NCBI RefSeq assembly: GCF_950295315.1
Contig: NC_080175.1
Location: 82,153,566-82,217,565, forward strand
Length of the DNA stretch: 64,000 nt
Source: Erinaceus europaeus
Taxonomy: Eukaryota; Chordata; Mammalia; Eulipotyphla; Erinaceidae
Direction: 5' to 3'
Every line of letters starts with the position of its first letter. The stretch's first letter is position 1. The translations under genes and the position numbers were made by a program. The notes beneath the pieces were generated by a model that was not told the DNA's origin, ran no database searches, and saw only the letters and a program-made list of their open reading frames with translations. Shown here one piece after another: positions 22,985 through 33,639 of the stretch.

Positions 22985-23930
22985 GTGTAGTTAAGGATCC
23001 AATTGGCTAGGCAGTGGAAATCTTGACTCATGGCATTCTAATCAAGGTGACTTAATTTTAATATCAAAGAAATACAATTAAAATATGATATAATGTCATA
23101 TGGAGACATTTAATTCATCTTATTAAACTCTGATTCAAGAATTCATATATGATTAAAAAGGTAGTCAATGTGAACCTAGAGAATGGAAAACTCAGGAGTC
23201 AGAACTGACTGATTTATTCCAGGATAAGGAGACACTATATTCTCAGGAAAAAGACAGTGCTACTCTACAAATCATCTAATTTCCCAAGTGTAGTCTTTTT
23301 CCAAGGTGGTAATTTTTTTTCTTTATCTAATGACATTCTGTAAACATCCTGTTTATGATTAATTTGGGATTTTCAATACAGAATGGTATCAGTATTGCCA
23401 GTTTATATAATTATTAAGATTCATGAAAAAGTGATTATTTTTTAGAGAATTAAATACCAATTACAGATGATAGTTATACACTGTCATATTTTAACATTTC
23501 ATAACACTATGTTTACTCAAAGTGCATTCATTCCACTCTAGAATGTATAGACACCAGTTCCTGACTACAAATACAGCACGTGTATGAACTTACTGACATA
23601 TCTGGAGTGAACCTGGTAGTCTGCTTCACAATATACTCAAAATCACTTATGTCCTTTCTCAGATTGAAGGAAGTAACCTAAGTAGATAACTGGTTCACTA
23701 TACTTAATCCTGAGTCTTAAAACAACCTCAATGTGAGCTATATATACAAGAAAAACAGAAGGGGAAATGAATTGTTAGTGAAGTACTACATAATATACTA
23801 ATATGTAGTTTTGTAAACAGTAAACATTTGAAGTGACCTTTAACGATGAAAAACAAACAAACAAACAAATAGAAATTCCACAGAGCAGCAAACTCCTCCA
23901 GTGTAAGCTGTCTACTTGAATGAATGATTA
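22985..23930. other. Single-copy AT-rich DNA
   Basis: Nothing recognisable; (CAAA)n at 23850-23868. It contains the target site of the short Vingi element that follows. Confidence 0.5.
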
Positions 23931-23944
23931 CCATGCCCACTACA

Positions 23945-24141
23945 GGGATGCATTGGATCGACCTTCCCGTGGTGCATCCCGTGAGTACCCATTCATTGGG
24001 GAAACTGACGATCCTTCCTAGCCGACTGAATCCACATGGATCCCAGTCACTTTCAAAGCCAGCAACAAGCAGCTCCTAACAGCTTTCAACCTGATGCTGT
24101 TGACTGGCTACGGAAGAAGGGCAAACGCTAGAAGAAGAAGA
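23945..24141 (+). mobile_element. Complete non-autonomous Vingi-derived element
   Basis: A 197-bp insertion bounded by a perfect 12-bp TSD, atgcccactaca (23933-23944 and 24142-24153). The last 50-60 bp match the 3' end of the long Vingi copy at 37725 (sense ctgttgactggctacggaag, then gggcaaacgctag and a short (GAA)n tail). The first 140 bp (gggatgcattggatcgac...) do not match the reverse transcriptase region and are taken to be the Vingi 5' end, joined by internal deletion. It has no coding capacity, so it would depend on Vingi protein in trans. Families of such deletion derivatives of Vingi are known from hedgehog. Confidence 0.88.
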
Positions 24142-24324
24142 ATGCCCACTACACAGTTTTATGTGAATTGCTTATCTTGAAACTGTGCACATGCCATTCA
24201 CATTCCGTGATGAATAATAGAACATCTTTAGTGGCATAAGGATTCCTCTATATGTTCTATCCTCCTTTGTGACCAGGTTGCACTTTTATCTCAGATTTTT
24301 TTTGCAAGAATATATTAGCAATGT

Positions 24325-24830
24325 TTATTTTTAAAAATTTATTTATATTAATGATTTACAAGATTATAAAGTAATAAGGGTATAGTCCCACACCACTCCC
24401 ACCACCAAAGTTCTTTACTCCCATCTTCCCCACTATTGTATTTTCTTTTTTTTAAACTTAAAAAAAATGTTTAATATTTATTTTCCCTTTTGTTGCCCTT
24501 GTTGTTTTATTGTTGTAGTTATTATTGTTGTTATTGATGTCGTTGTAGTTGGCTAGGACAGAGAGAAATGGAGAGGGGAGAGGAAGACATGGGGGGGGGA
24601 GAGAAAGAGAGACACCTGCAGACCTACTTCACCCATTGTGAAGCGACTCCCTGCAGGTGGGTAACCAGGGGGCTCAAACCAGGATCCTTAGGCAGGTCCT
24701 TGTGCTTTGCGCCACATGCCTTTAACCCACTGTGCTACCACCCAACTCCCTGTTGTATTTTCTTGACTGTGCATCTGTACATTGTACCTCACTCACTAAG
24801 ACTTAGCATGTAGATCCTATGCAAATGAGA
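24325..24830 (-). mobile_element. Old L1 3' UTR, split by a SINE
   Basis: Left part 24325-24435 (gatttacaagattataaagt...cccaccaccaaagtt) is the terminal L1 3' UTR reversed. The right part from 24765 (gactgtgcatctgtac) continues it after the inserted SINE. The far right limit is uncertain. Confidence 0.65.
24448..24752 (-). mobile_element. SINE type A
   Basis: Minus strand: head near 24745, B box ggtttgagccc-like at 24680, body cacctgcagggagtcgc, tail as T run at 24450. Perfect 12-bp TSD ttgtattttctt (24436-24447 and 24753-24764). Inserted into, hence younger than, the L1 fragment. Confidence 0.95.
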
Positions 24831-24839
24831 TCCCAAATG

Positions 24840-25530
24840 CTTGCTAAGGAACTTTGGGCCTTAAAGATAAAACAGCCATCCAAGCTGCAGCTTTCTCTGT
24901 AATCAGGTATCTTGAATTCACTGTGGCCTGTTATTACAGTTGTAATTATAAAATAAAAAAATAACTGTATAAGTTAAATTGGGCCTGGACATTCAAAACA
25001 CTAATAATTTAATAAAAGAAGTACTTTGTGTCAGATCCTGCTCTTATTTTTCCAATACTGATTTCTTAGTTATTCCTTAGAGGTTCCTGCAATGTAGCCT
25101 GCGACCTTGGGCTTGCAAAGCATGCCCTCACTCTACTGAGTCACCTCTCAGGACACATGCACTTGCTACTAAGAGCTTTTTTAAATAACTTGATTTTGAC
25201 TTTCTAAAGAAAAAGAAATACATTTTGCATTATTTTAGTAACTAAAAATACTAAATAGTATTTACTATTATTATTATATTTACTATTATTACTATTAATA
25301 CTAAAACTAGCTTTAATTTTGTATTTATAAATATCATATTGTTATAAAAGAAGCATACTTCTTTATTTGACAGGTCATATGTGTAATAATAATAATAATC
25401 TCTGAGGGGACTTTAAAACAGATGATATGCCTCAGTCCTGAAGTTAGAAAGTGTTCTCAAACTAGTTTCCCACAGATTAGTACACTGTTATCCCCCATTG
25501 TTTTAATATAATATAGATATTTTACTCTTT
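24840..25530. other. AT-rich DNA with an old SINE scrap
   Basis: At 25085-25165 the plus strand reads like a reversed E-type SINE head (gcatgccctcactctactga). The rest, including (TTA)n near 25260-25285, is unassigned. Confidence 0.45.
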
Positions 25531-26869
25531 TTTTTATTTAAGAAAGGATTAATTAACAAACCATAGGGTAGGAGAGGTACAATTCCACACAATTCCTACC
25601 ACCCATTCTCCATATCCCACCCCCTATCCCCCTGATAGCTTTCCCATTCTCTATCCCTCTGGGAGCATGGACCCAGGGTCATTGTGGGTTGCAGAAGGTA
25701 GAAGGTCTGGCCTCTGTAATTGCTTCCCCGCTGAACATGGGCGTTGACTGGTCAGTCCATACTCCCAGTCTGCCTCTTTCTTTCCCTAGTAGGGTGGGTA
25801 TCTGGGGAAGTGGAGCTCCAGGACACATTGGTGGGGTCTTCAGTCCAGGGAAGCCTGGCCAGCATCCTGTTGACATCTGGAACCTGGTGACTGAAAAGAG
25901 AGTTAACATATGAAGCCAAACAGTTGTTGAGCAATCATGGACCCAAAGATTGGAATAGTGGAGAGAAGTATAAGGGGGATACTCACTGCAAACTCTAGTG
26001 TACTTCTGCTTTTAGGTATATATTTTGCAGTAGTTTACGGATACATGTGCACATAAGCTCTCTCTCACAGAAACTGGTGTATATCTAGGTTTTGGGACTT
26101 TGTTAGAAAGTGAAACACCTGAGATGGAATTAGAGTATACTATGAAAGGAAAGGTCTCACCCGAGTAATGAAGCTGAAGTATTGTCATTCCACAAGTGAA
26201 GTCTCTGGACACAGTCTGAAGTGAAGCATGTTGAGGTGGCAATCGTTGTGTTGGTTAGGTTGTGATCGGCAGATGCAATATTATTTGATATGGATTGGGA
26301 GAGGCATACGGGAAAGTGGGCCCTATCCAAGGGTTCCAGGACTGGGGGAAGTAGAGGCTCTATAGTGGAGATGTGAGGTTCCTGCTGTTTTAGGGTTCAA
26401 AAAGACAATCGATAGTTAATGTTATCATCACATTATTTGGTAATTGGGTTAACTTTGAAAAGTCCTTTTGTTAGGGTTTGCTGTACAGTACCCATTATCT
26501 TGTATATAGCTGTGCTATTGGTTGCTTCTGATCTACTTGGTCTAGGCTTTTGAGAGAGTCCGCATATCAATTACACAGCCTATATATTGAAAAGATTCAG
26601 TTTGTGTCTTGAAAAACTTCGAGACATACAATCAATTTGCCCCCTCTCGTATTAATTAACTAGTGATTTACATGACTACATTTTACTAGGAGTGCACATA
26701 AACACCATTCCCACCACCAAAAGACTGTGACCCATCCCTCCCACCCACTTCCACCCCCCACTGGCCCAGGAAGCTGCATTTCCACCCCTTGCCACAGGGT
26801 TTTTACTTTGGTGTCCTACTTACAATTTGGTCAGGTCCTGCTTTTAGTTTCCCTTTCAGATCTTCTTAC

Positions 26870-29328
26870 TCAACTTCTGTTGATGAGTGGGATCATCCCA
26901 TACTCATCATTATCTTTCTGACTTAGCTCACTTAACATAATTCCTTCTAGCGCTGTCCAAGATGGGTCAGAGAAGGTGGGTTCATTGTTCTTGATAGCTG
27001 CATAGTATAACATTGTGTATATATACCACAGCTTTCTCAGCCACTCATAGTTGTTGGGCACCTGGGTTGCTTCCAGGTTTCAGCTATTATGAATTGTGCT
27101 GCTATGAACATAGGAGTACACACCTCTTTTTGGTTGGGTGTTATGGAGTCCTTGGGGTATAACCCCAGGAGAGGAATTACTGGATCATATGGAAGGTCCA
27201 TGTCTAGCCTTCTGAGAGTTTTCCAGACTGCTCTCCACAGAGGCTGGACCAATTTACATTCCCATCAGCAATGTAAAAGGATTTCTCTGTCCCCACAACC
27301 TCTCCAGCAATTGTTGCTGCTGTCCTTTTTGATGTATGCCATTCGTACAGGAGTGAGGTGGTATCTCAATGTTGTCTTAATTTGCATTTCTCTGACAATC
27401 AGTGACCTAGAGCAGTTTTTCATATGTTTGTTAGCCTTTTGGATCTCCTCTGTAGTGAATGTTTTGTTCATATCCTCAGCCCATTTTTCAATGGGGTCAT
27501 TTGCTTTTTTGATGCTAAGTTTGCTGAGCTCTTTATATATTTTGGTGATTAGTTTCTTGTCTGATGTATGGCATGTGAAGATCTTATTCCATTCTGTGAG
27601 GGGTCTCTTTGTTTGTTTCATAGTTTCTTTGGGTGTGCAGAAGCTTTTCAATTTGATTTAGTCCCATTGGTTTGTTTCTGCTTTAGTCTTCCTTGCAATT
27701 GGGTTTGATTCATCAAAGATGTCCTTGAGGTGTATGTGGGAAAGTGTTTTACCAATGTTTTCCTCTAAGTATTTGATTGTTTCTGGTCTGACATCTAGGT
27801 CATCGATCCATTTGGAGTTGATTTTTGTTTCTGGTGAGATAAAGTGGTTCAATTTCATTCTTCTGCATGTTACAACCCAGTTTTCCCAGCACCATTTATT
27901 GAAGAGAGCCTCCTTCTTCCATTTAATCCTTTGGGCCCCCTTATCAAAGATTAGATGTCCATAGGTGTGGGGATTTATTTCTGGGCTTTCAATTCTGTTC
28001 CACTGGTCTGTGTGCCTATTTTTGTTCCAGTACCATGCTGTTTTGATGATGATGGCTTTATAATATAGTTTAAGTTCTGGGAGTGTGATGCCTCCATTTC
28101 TGTTTCTTTCTTTTTTTTTTTTTTTCCTCCAGGGTTATTGCTGGGCTCAGTGCCTGCACCATGAATCCACCGCTCCTGGAGGCCATTTTTTCCCCCTTTT
28201 GTTGCCCTTGTTGTAGCTTCGTTGTGGTTATTATTATTGCCCTTGTTGATGCAATTCGTTGTTGGATAGGACAGAGAGAAATGGAGAGAGGAGGGGAAGA
28301 CAGAGAGGAGGAGAGAAAGATAGACACCTGAAGACCTGCTTCACCGCCTGTGAAGCGACTCCCCTGCAGGTGGGGAGCCGGGGGCTTGAACCGGGATCCT
28401 TACTCTGGTTCCTGCGCTTTGCGCCACATGCGCTTAACCCACTGCGCCACCGCCCGATCCCCATTTCTGTTTCTTTTCCTTAAGATGGTTTTGGCAATTC
28501 TAGGTGATTTCATGTTCCAGATAAATGATTGTAGTGTTTGTTCTATTCTCTTAAAGAAGCTTGGTGGAACTTTGATGGGTATTGCATTAAATTTGTATAT
28601 GGCTCTGGGGAGAATATTCATTTTGATGATATTTATCCTTCCAATCCATGAGCATGGGATATCATTCCATTTCGTGGTATCAGTTTCTATTTCCTTGAGT
28701 AGCAACTCATAGTTTTTCTATATAAGTCTTTCACTTCTTTTCACTTCAACTTTATTACTAGGTATTTGATTGATTTTGCTGAAACAGTAAAGGGGAGTGA
28801 TTTCTGGATGTCTTCTTCTTCAGATTTAGTGTTTGCATAAAGAAATGCCACTGATTTTTGTACATTGATTTTGTTGCCTCATACGTTGCTATATTGCCTA
28901 ATAACTTCCAGTAGTTTTCTGCTGGATTCTTTAGGTTTTTCTATGTATACTATCATATCATCTGAAAATAGTGAGAGCTTGACTTCTTCCCTTCCAATCT
29001 GTATTCCTTTGATTTTTTTCTCTTGCATGATTACTATGGCAAGAACTACCAATACTATGTTGAAGAGTAACAGTGACAGTGGACAGCCCTGTCTAGTCCC
29101 CGATCTGAGGGGGAATGCTTTCAGCTTCTGTCCATTGAGTATGATGTTGGCTGTAGGTTTGCTATATATAGACTCCACTTTCTTGAGGAATTTCTCATCT
29201 ATTCCCATTTTTTGTAGAGTTTTGACCATGAATGGGTGTTGGATTTTGTCAAAGGCTTTCTCTGCATCTATTGAAATAATCATGTGGTTTTTGGCTTTGC
29301 TTTTATTGATATGGTGAATGACATTGAT
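26870..29328 (-). pseudogene. L1 ORF2, C-terminal two thirds, disrupted
   Basis: RT domain with [19 protein letters not shown] (29290-29230) and, unlike copy 1, an intact YADD-position motif FSDD followed by MIVYIEKP near 28965. A serine stands where most mammalian L1s have alanine. Then come the thumb and C-terminal region (27858-27265) with the cysteine cluster [14 protein letters not shown], and the last segment ending at TGA 26870 (QKDNDEYGMIPLINRS). A SINE and several frameshifts/stops break the frame, and the whole endonuclease part is missing. Confidence 0.93.
28110..28460 (-). mobile_element. Young long-form SINE type A inside L1
   Basis: 351 bp with a perfect 16-bp TSD (ccatttctgtttcttt, 28094-28109 and 28461-28476). 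On the minus strand: A box tggcgcagtgg, B box ggttcaagccc, body ccccacctgcaggggag, then the extra long-form 3' segment (28130-28185) absent from short copies, then a 16-nt A tail. The best-preserved SINE of the window and a good reference for the long form. Confidence 0.97.
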
Positions 29329-29359
29329 TTGTTTTGCTTTCATATTTGTGTTGTACTAG

Positions 29360-29445
29360 ACTATGTGCAGAGCAAAGATCACTGGCCACCAAGAATGAAC
29401 TTGAAGCTTGTTGCACAGGCAGCCATCAGGCAGCATCCTGAAGAA
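29360..29445 (+). other. Candidate internal exon of an unrecognised gene
   Basis: An 86-bp segment preceded by a T-rich tract and AG (29330-29359) and followed by GTTTGT at 29446. In the one open frame it starts with two bases of a split codon and ends on a codon boundary. The reading contains SKDHWPPRMNLKLVAQAAIR, a varied composition unlike the A/T-driven peptides elsewhere, and it matches no repeat family here. The L1 at 25535-29328 lies just 30 bp upstream of the acceptor. I do not recognise the protein. Alternatives: a chance open stretch or a gene fragment. No partner exon was found in the window. Confidence 0.35.
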
Positions 29446-29469
29446 GTTTGTTTTGTTTCCTTTTGTTTT

Positions 29470-29780
29470 TAATGACTGTAGCAAAACACATATTTAGTGA
29501 CTTAGTCCAACATAAATTGATTATTTTATAGTTCTGGGGGTTAGGAATCTAACATAGATTAGAACTTAGATTCTAATCTTTGTTAAATTAGAATCTATTG
29601 ATTTTAGAAAATCAATGTCATTTTTTTTACTGTATATTCTAGCAGAGAGCTATCTTGTAAGCCTAGAGTTCGTCTGTATTTAGTAGTGTGCTTCTTTCTT
29701 CAAAACTTGTGGTGCAATATCTTTGAATGCCCCTGCTCTTTTCTTCTGATCGTCACTGAGACTGCACCACTAGAGGTCAT
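29470..29780. other. Unassigned; possible MaLR-like trace and two hairpins
   Basis: tagttctgggggttaggaatc at 29531 recalls the reversed MLT1-type LTR motif (see 48930-49265), but the rest does not follow. Two perfect 9-bp inverted repeats lie side by side at 29568-29596 and 29597-29616. Confidence 0.3.
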
Positions 29781-29784
29781 TTTT

Positions 29785-29935
29785 TTTCAGACAGAAAAGC
29801 AGAGACAGAGATAAAGAGACAGAGAGAATCACACCACAGCACTGAGGCTTTCCTCAATAGTGAGAGCTGGGCTCAAATCTGCATTCTACCCTTCATAAAA
29901 TCGGCTCACTGTCCAGGTGAGCTATGTTGGCAGTT
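29785..29935 (-). mobile_element. Old SINE
   Basis: Plus strand: cagacagaaaagcagagacagag body, gctgggctcaaatctgcat as reversed B box region, ggtgagctatgttggca near the head. Diverged. Confidence 0.55.
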
Positions 29936-29939
29936 CTGA

Positions 29940-30265
29940 TACTTTCTTTGTACCCTGATTTTTCTGTCTTGGAACATAATAAGGCAAACACTAGACTCCC
30001 ATTAACTTTCTGTGAAACACAAAGCAGCCTTACTTGATCTTAATCTATTTCAAAGTTGTTCTATAATCCTCTATGGTAGATAAAATCTGATTAAGTGTAT
30101 TAATAATAATGATAATAACTTGAATCAGCTTATAAGCATCTGAATTTATATTTGACTGGTATATGAAACTGAAACAGGACAAAAGGTTCAGTGCTGTCCA
30201 GTGCTACAGCAAAGTGAAACCTCATATTAGACTTTTGCATAAAAGAATTGAAAAAAAAAAACACA
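29940..30265. other. Single-copy AT-rich DNA
   Basis: Nothing recognisable. Confidence 0.45.
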
Positions 30266-30269
30266 TAAT

Positions 30270-30400
30270 GACTTCTCTATGACACTCTGTGGTCCTACAT
30301 TCAATCCCCAGCACTGCCATAAACCAGAACAAAGCCATCCTGTGGTCTCTCTCTGTAACTTTCTCATTAAAATAAAAAAGTAAAGCATTTTTAAGAAAAG
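30270..30400 (+). mobile_element. Old SINE, type C, 5' part missing
   Basis: B-box region attcaatccccagcactgcc and ccataaaccagaacaaagcc, then a ctctctctgtaactttctcatt tail region, as in other type C copies (40410, 45850). Confidence 0.6.
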
Positions 30401-30404
30401 GGAA

Positions 30405-31250
30405 AAATACCTGTTTAATTCCTTCCATGAGAAAAGTCTCCTCCTTGAAAAGATACCTGAAGACAACTGCTTTTACCATAGCTCCTGTTATTTGCAATAA
30501 ACTTACAATTCTGCCCTTGTAAACTTTCAGAAATTGATTTGTAGCATTATTTAGTATGGACTTACACATAAAATGGACCTACTTGGTTCTTGAATTTCAA
30601 ATGTTATCTTAATTAAATTGGTGTTCTTGTGCAGCATGCACCTGGAGGACTGGGAAGTAGATAAGTTCTTTAAGTTAAAATATTAATTATGCACATGCAT
30701 TTGAGTTTATGAAATGTCATAGGAGTCTTAGATATAGAGCTGTCTCAATATATAGCTTTGTCAGTGTGCATTCTTTCATGGGATGCCCATGGCTTCCTTG
30801 CAGATACTTCTTACTTGTTTTTCCTATATCTAAGGCGTATACTATCCTTTCTAATTTATTAATTATTACACCTAATCACTTACTAATGCACTTACTGTTT
30901 ATAAGTTGATGGTCTCTGTACTCAGATATTCTATTCCAGTCAATAGCCATGCCACCCTGAAACACCAGATCTCAGCTTGAGTGAGATGTGTTGCAGTTGG
31001 AGGGGAGGTAGGATTTTCCATGATGTGGTTAAGAACTAAGGACACCTGGAGGAAGTCCTGCAACCTGCTGCCACATAAGAAAGTTACATACATAAGCAGA
31101 AAGTTGAAGGTTTTAATTTTGAGTTTGCAATAAATGCAAACATTTTGCATACTATACTTTCTGTGATTAATGGAAACACTATAATAGATACATGTTAAAC
31201 TTTTTTTCTATCTGAATTTTTCTATTTCATTACTAGAATTTCTCTTTCTC
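30405..31250. other. Single-copy DNA
   Basis: 30900-31130 is less AT-rich and holds an open stretch on the minus strand, but no splice-site-bounded exon or repeat could be defended. Confidence 0.45.
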
Positions 31251-31254
31251 CTCC

Positions 31255-31420
31255 TCTTCTTCTTTTCAGATAAAGACATAGGGGAGGAGAGAAAGAGAAA
31301 GATAGTATAATACCAAAACTAAAGCTTCCTTCAGTGCAGATGGGGGCCAGCTTCCAACCGGGACTGAGCACGTAGCAAAGTAGCCCACTATCCAAGTGAG
31401 TGCTGCTTCATTGACCCCAA
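31255..31420 (-). mobile_element. Old SINE
   Basis: Plus strand: gataaagacataggggaggagag body, gtgcagatgggggccagc, ccactatccaagtgagtgctg near the head. Same layout as 29785-29935. Confidence 0.5.
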
Positions 31421-31429
31421 ATTTCTTAA

Positions 31430-32150
31430 CTTTAATCAAATCATAGAAGTAGCTATTTTTTTTAAAAAAAAGATCATTAATTGAATTTATATAGTTACAT
31501 CATTTTGTGCAATAACAGCATTTTCAATTGACAATAAAAGGCAAATTAGTTTGTCTAATGTATCTGCTTCTTACTGAAGCACTAATTCTCTCACATCTGC
31601 AGCTCTGCATATTCATTACAATTCTCTCATATAAAGCATACGATTATTCACAATCTCCAAGGAGTTGGAAAGGAACAGAGGTTACGAGATAATTACTTAC
31701 TATATTTGACTTTTATAAAAAAAATCATTATTTTATATTTGGGCTTTCATAAAAATAAAAAAGAACAAGTAGTCTATACTATTTCATTTTAAGAAGTAAT
31801 TTATGATTAGAACCCTGGTATTACATAATTGGAGGCTGGTTGCTTTTAATTTTATATTTGCCATAAGTGTACTCAGGAAAGAATGATCAATTCCAGTAGT
31901 CTTTTTTCTTTTGTCTTTGTGTGTGTGTGGTTGTGTGTCTGAGAGTAGACACAAGTTTCTCTGACAAATTAAAGTTTCTTATTTGAGATTTATTTTTTTC
32001 TTATTCTCTAGGACTCTTACAGAGGAAAAAAATATATATCAGCATATTTTCATCTAAAGATAGAATTGTTGCTCTTTTTGTTAGATTCTCCAGGATTTGT
32101 CTTAATTATAGAGAATGACCTCATTAGGAAAAAATCCTCCAAGAATAACC
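31430..32150. other. Single-copy AT-rich DNA
   Basis: Contains a short TG run at 31919-31930. 31560-31690 looks less degenerate and could be conserved non-coding DNA; that is a guess. Confidence 0.4.
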
Positions 32151-32153
32151 CAT

Positions 32154-32634
32154 GTCTTGTAGTGTTTGCCCTTCTTCCATAGCCAGTCAACAGCGTCAGG
32201 TTGAGCATGATGTAAAGTTTCGAGACCTCCTTTGAATCTGGAGAGGTGGCAGTCGTTGACTGTGGGTCATAGTCTGTCTGGAGCCGCAGGGGCAGTTCGG
32301 GTCATCTCTGGCTCCCCAGCGATGGAACATAGGTGCGCCATGGCCTGTTTGATAGCGATTGAGGAGGGCCCAATCATAACATGCTAGGTCAAAGCCGGGT
32401 TGACGCTTGCAGGGGTCTGTGATGAGGTGTTTGTTCTTTACCTCAGCTGACTGCCAACTCTGTTTCCCAGAGACTGGAACAGAGAAGTTCAGTGTAGGCG
32501 TAGGGGACCAGACTGGGTGACGAGACGTCAAGCGTTGGACAGGGTGGGCGAAGATCTCCGCGTATATTGGCAGTTCTGGTCCAGCGTAGATGTGGGAAAT
32601 GAACTTAGATGATGCCGCATCCCGACGAATATCT
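32154..32634 (-). pseudogene. Vingi non-LTR retrotransposon fragment (C-terminal region)
   Basis: About 480 bp colinear with 37731-38215 of the longer Vingi copy, about 90 percent alike by eye. It covers the protein's C-terminal end including the cysteine/histidine knuckle (CPCGSRQTMTH). Small deletions near 32268 and 32330 and a changed stop region break the frame, so it is older than the copy at 37725. 5'-truncated at about 32634, where the two copies part after tctggc. No (GAA) tail survives and no TSD could be confirmed. Confidence 0.88.
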
Positions 32635-32639
32635 GGCAG

Positions 32640-33060
32640 TAGCTGATAAAAGCAGAATTAAAAATCCTTGACCACTTACTTCCAAATGTTCTATATGGTC
32701 TAGAGTTCCCCAGTGGGTCAGGACTATTTGACATATTTCTAGAGGGTGGCCTGAAATTGATAAGCTGCTTTGGGCACCAACAAAAAAAAAAAAGGAGGGA
32801 GTGTTTCAGACAAATTTCCTTTCTGTTGCAAATTAAGTTTTTTAAAATATTGCTTATTTCTTGCAAAAATAGTTCCTGCTAGCAGTTGTGAATTTCTTTA
32901 TTTCTTCTCTTTCTTTCTTTTCTCCTGTGAGTAAATGAGTCATGCATATTTTTGTTCCTCTACTTTTATTTTTTTGTAGGAACCAGTATCTTAAGCCACC
33001 CTTGTCTATACTTCATGAGGGCAATTAACAGAATAGCCAACCATGTGTGTGCGTTTTACC
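32640..33060. other. Single-copy DNA
   Basis: A minus-strand frame reads across from the Vingi fragment, but its peptide past 32640 has no Vingi similarity. A-run at 32783-32794. Confidence 0.45.
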
Positions 33061-33062
33061 TG

Positions 33063-33185
33063 GTATATATAAATATATATCATATATATTTTGTGTATAT
33101 ATATGTGTGTATATATACATATACACACATATATATATTATATATATACACATATATATATACAATATATATATGCTATATAAAA
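33063..33185. repeat. AT-rich (TA)n/(TG)n palindromic repeat
   Basis: Alternating purine-pyrimidine tract of TATATA with embedded GTGTGT and ACACAC blocks. The two halves are near-complementary about a centre near 33120, so it could fold as a cruciform. Confidence 0.9.
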
Positions 33186-33189
33186 TAGA

Positions 33190-33635
33190 TAAACATTTCA
33201 GCATTGATTTGTAAATACTTTTTTACTCGATATGATGCTTATCTGTTCTTGTTGGATGAAATACCTGGACTGAACATAAGTCTACACAAAAAGTAGATTA
33301 TGAGGTTGCATGCTTTAGTGACTGAATCATTAACTCTGAAATAGGATGCATTTCAGTAAGCTTGGAGTTATTGGTTGTGATCACAGGTGTTTAAGAATCA
33401 CTAGTCATACTTATTAAGATACTATAATTGTTCCCTTATTTTTCTATCCTCATGACAAAACAACTTTTTCTTAATTCTTGTGTCTGCATAGAACCTGACA
33501 TGTACTAGGAATCCAGTAGGTGTTTATACCTTACAAATAAATTCTGGTAATTTATATGAGTTCTTGATAGAAAAACCAGCATTAAAACTTACGTTTTGCT
33601 ATGTAAATTTTTTTTAAAAAATTGAACAAACAAAA
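33190..33635. other. Single-copy AT-rich DNA
   Basis: Nothing recognisable. Confidence 0.5.
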
Positions 33636-33639
33636 TGTG

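Larger units (their letters stand above)
25535..29328 (-). mobile_element. 5'-truncated L1 (copy 2) with full 3' UTR
   Basis: Runs from a T run at 25528-25536 (A tail) through about 1.3 kb of 3' UTR to ORF2, truncated in the RT domain at about 29328. It is the closest relative of copy 1 in the window and preserves the 3' UTR that copy 1 lacks. A SINE (28110-28460) split it later. No TSD is evident: the flanks share only a few T-rich bases. Confidence 0.93.

Noticed and set aside
27089..27661. 190-codon plus-strand frame, and similar plus-strand frames at 7996-8871 and 28865-29317
   Set aside because: They are the antisense of L1 ORF2 on the minus strand; both L1 copies show the same shadow frames.
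29490..29560. Second MLT1-like LTR
   Set aside because: Only one short motif agrees; the following blocks do not appear in order.
32154..32634. A 9-bp direct repeat (aaaaatcct) as TSD of this Vingi copy
   Set aside because: The left repeat lies some 20 bp away from the homology edge and is A/T-rich; not convincing.
33063..33185. Replication origin or matrix attachment site
   Set aside because: AT-rich palindromic repeats are common in intergenic DNA and no independent sign supports such a role.
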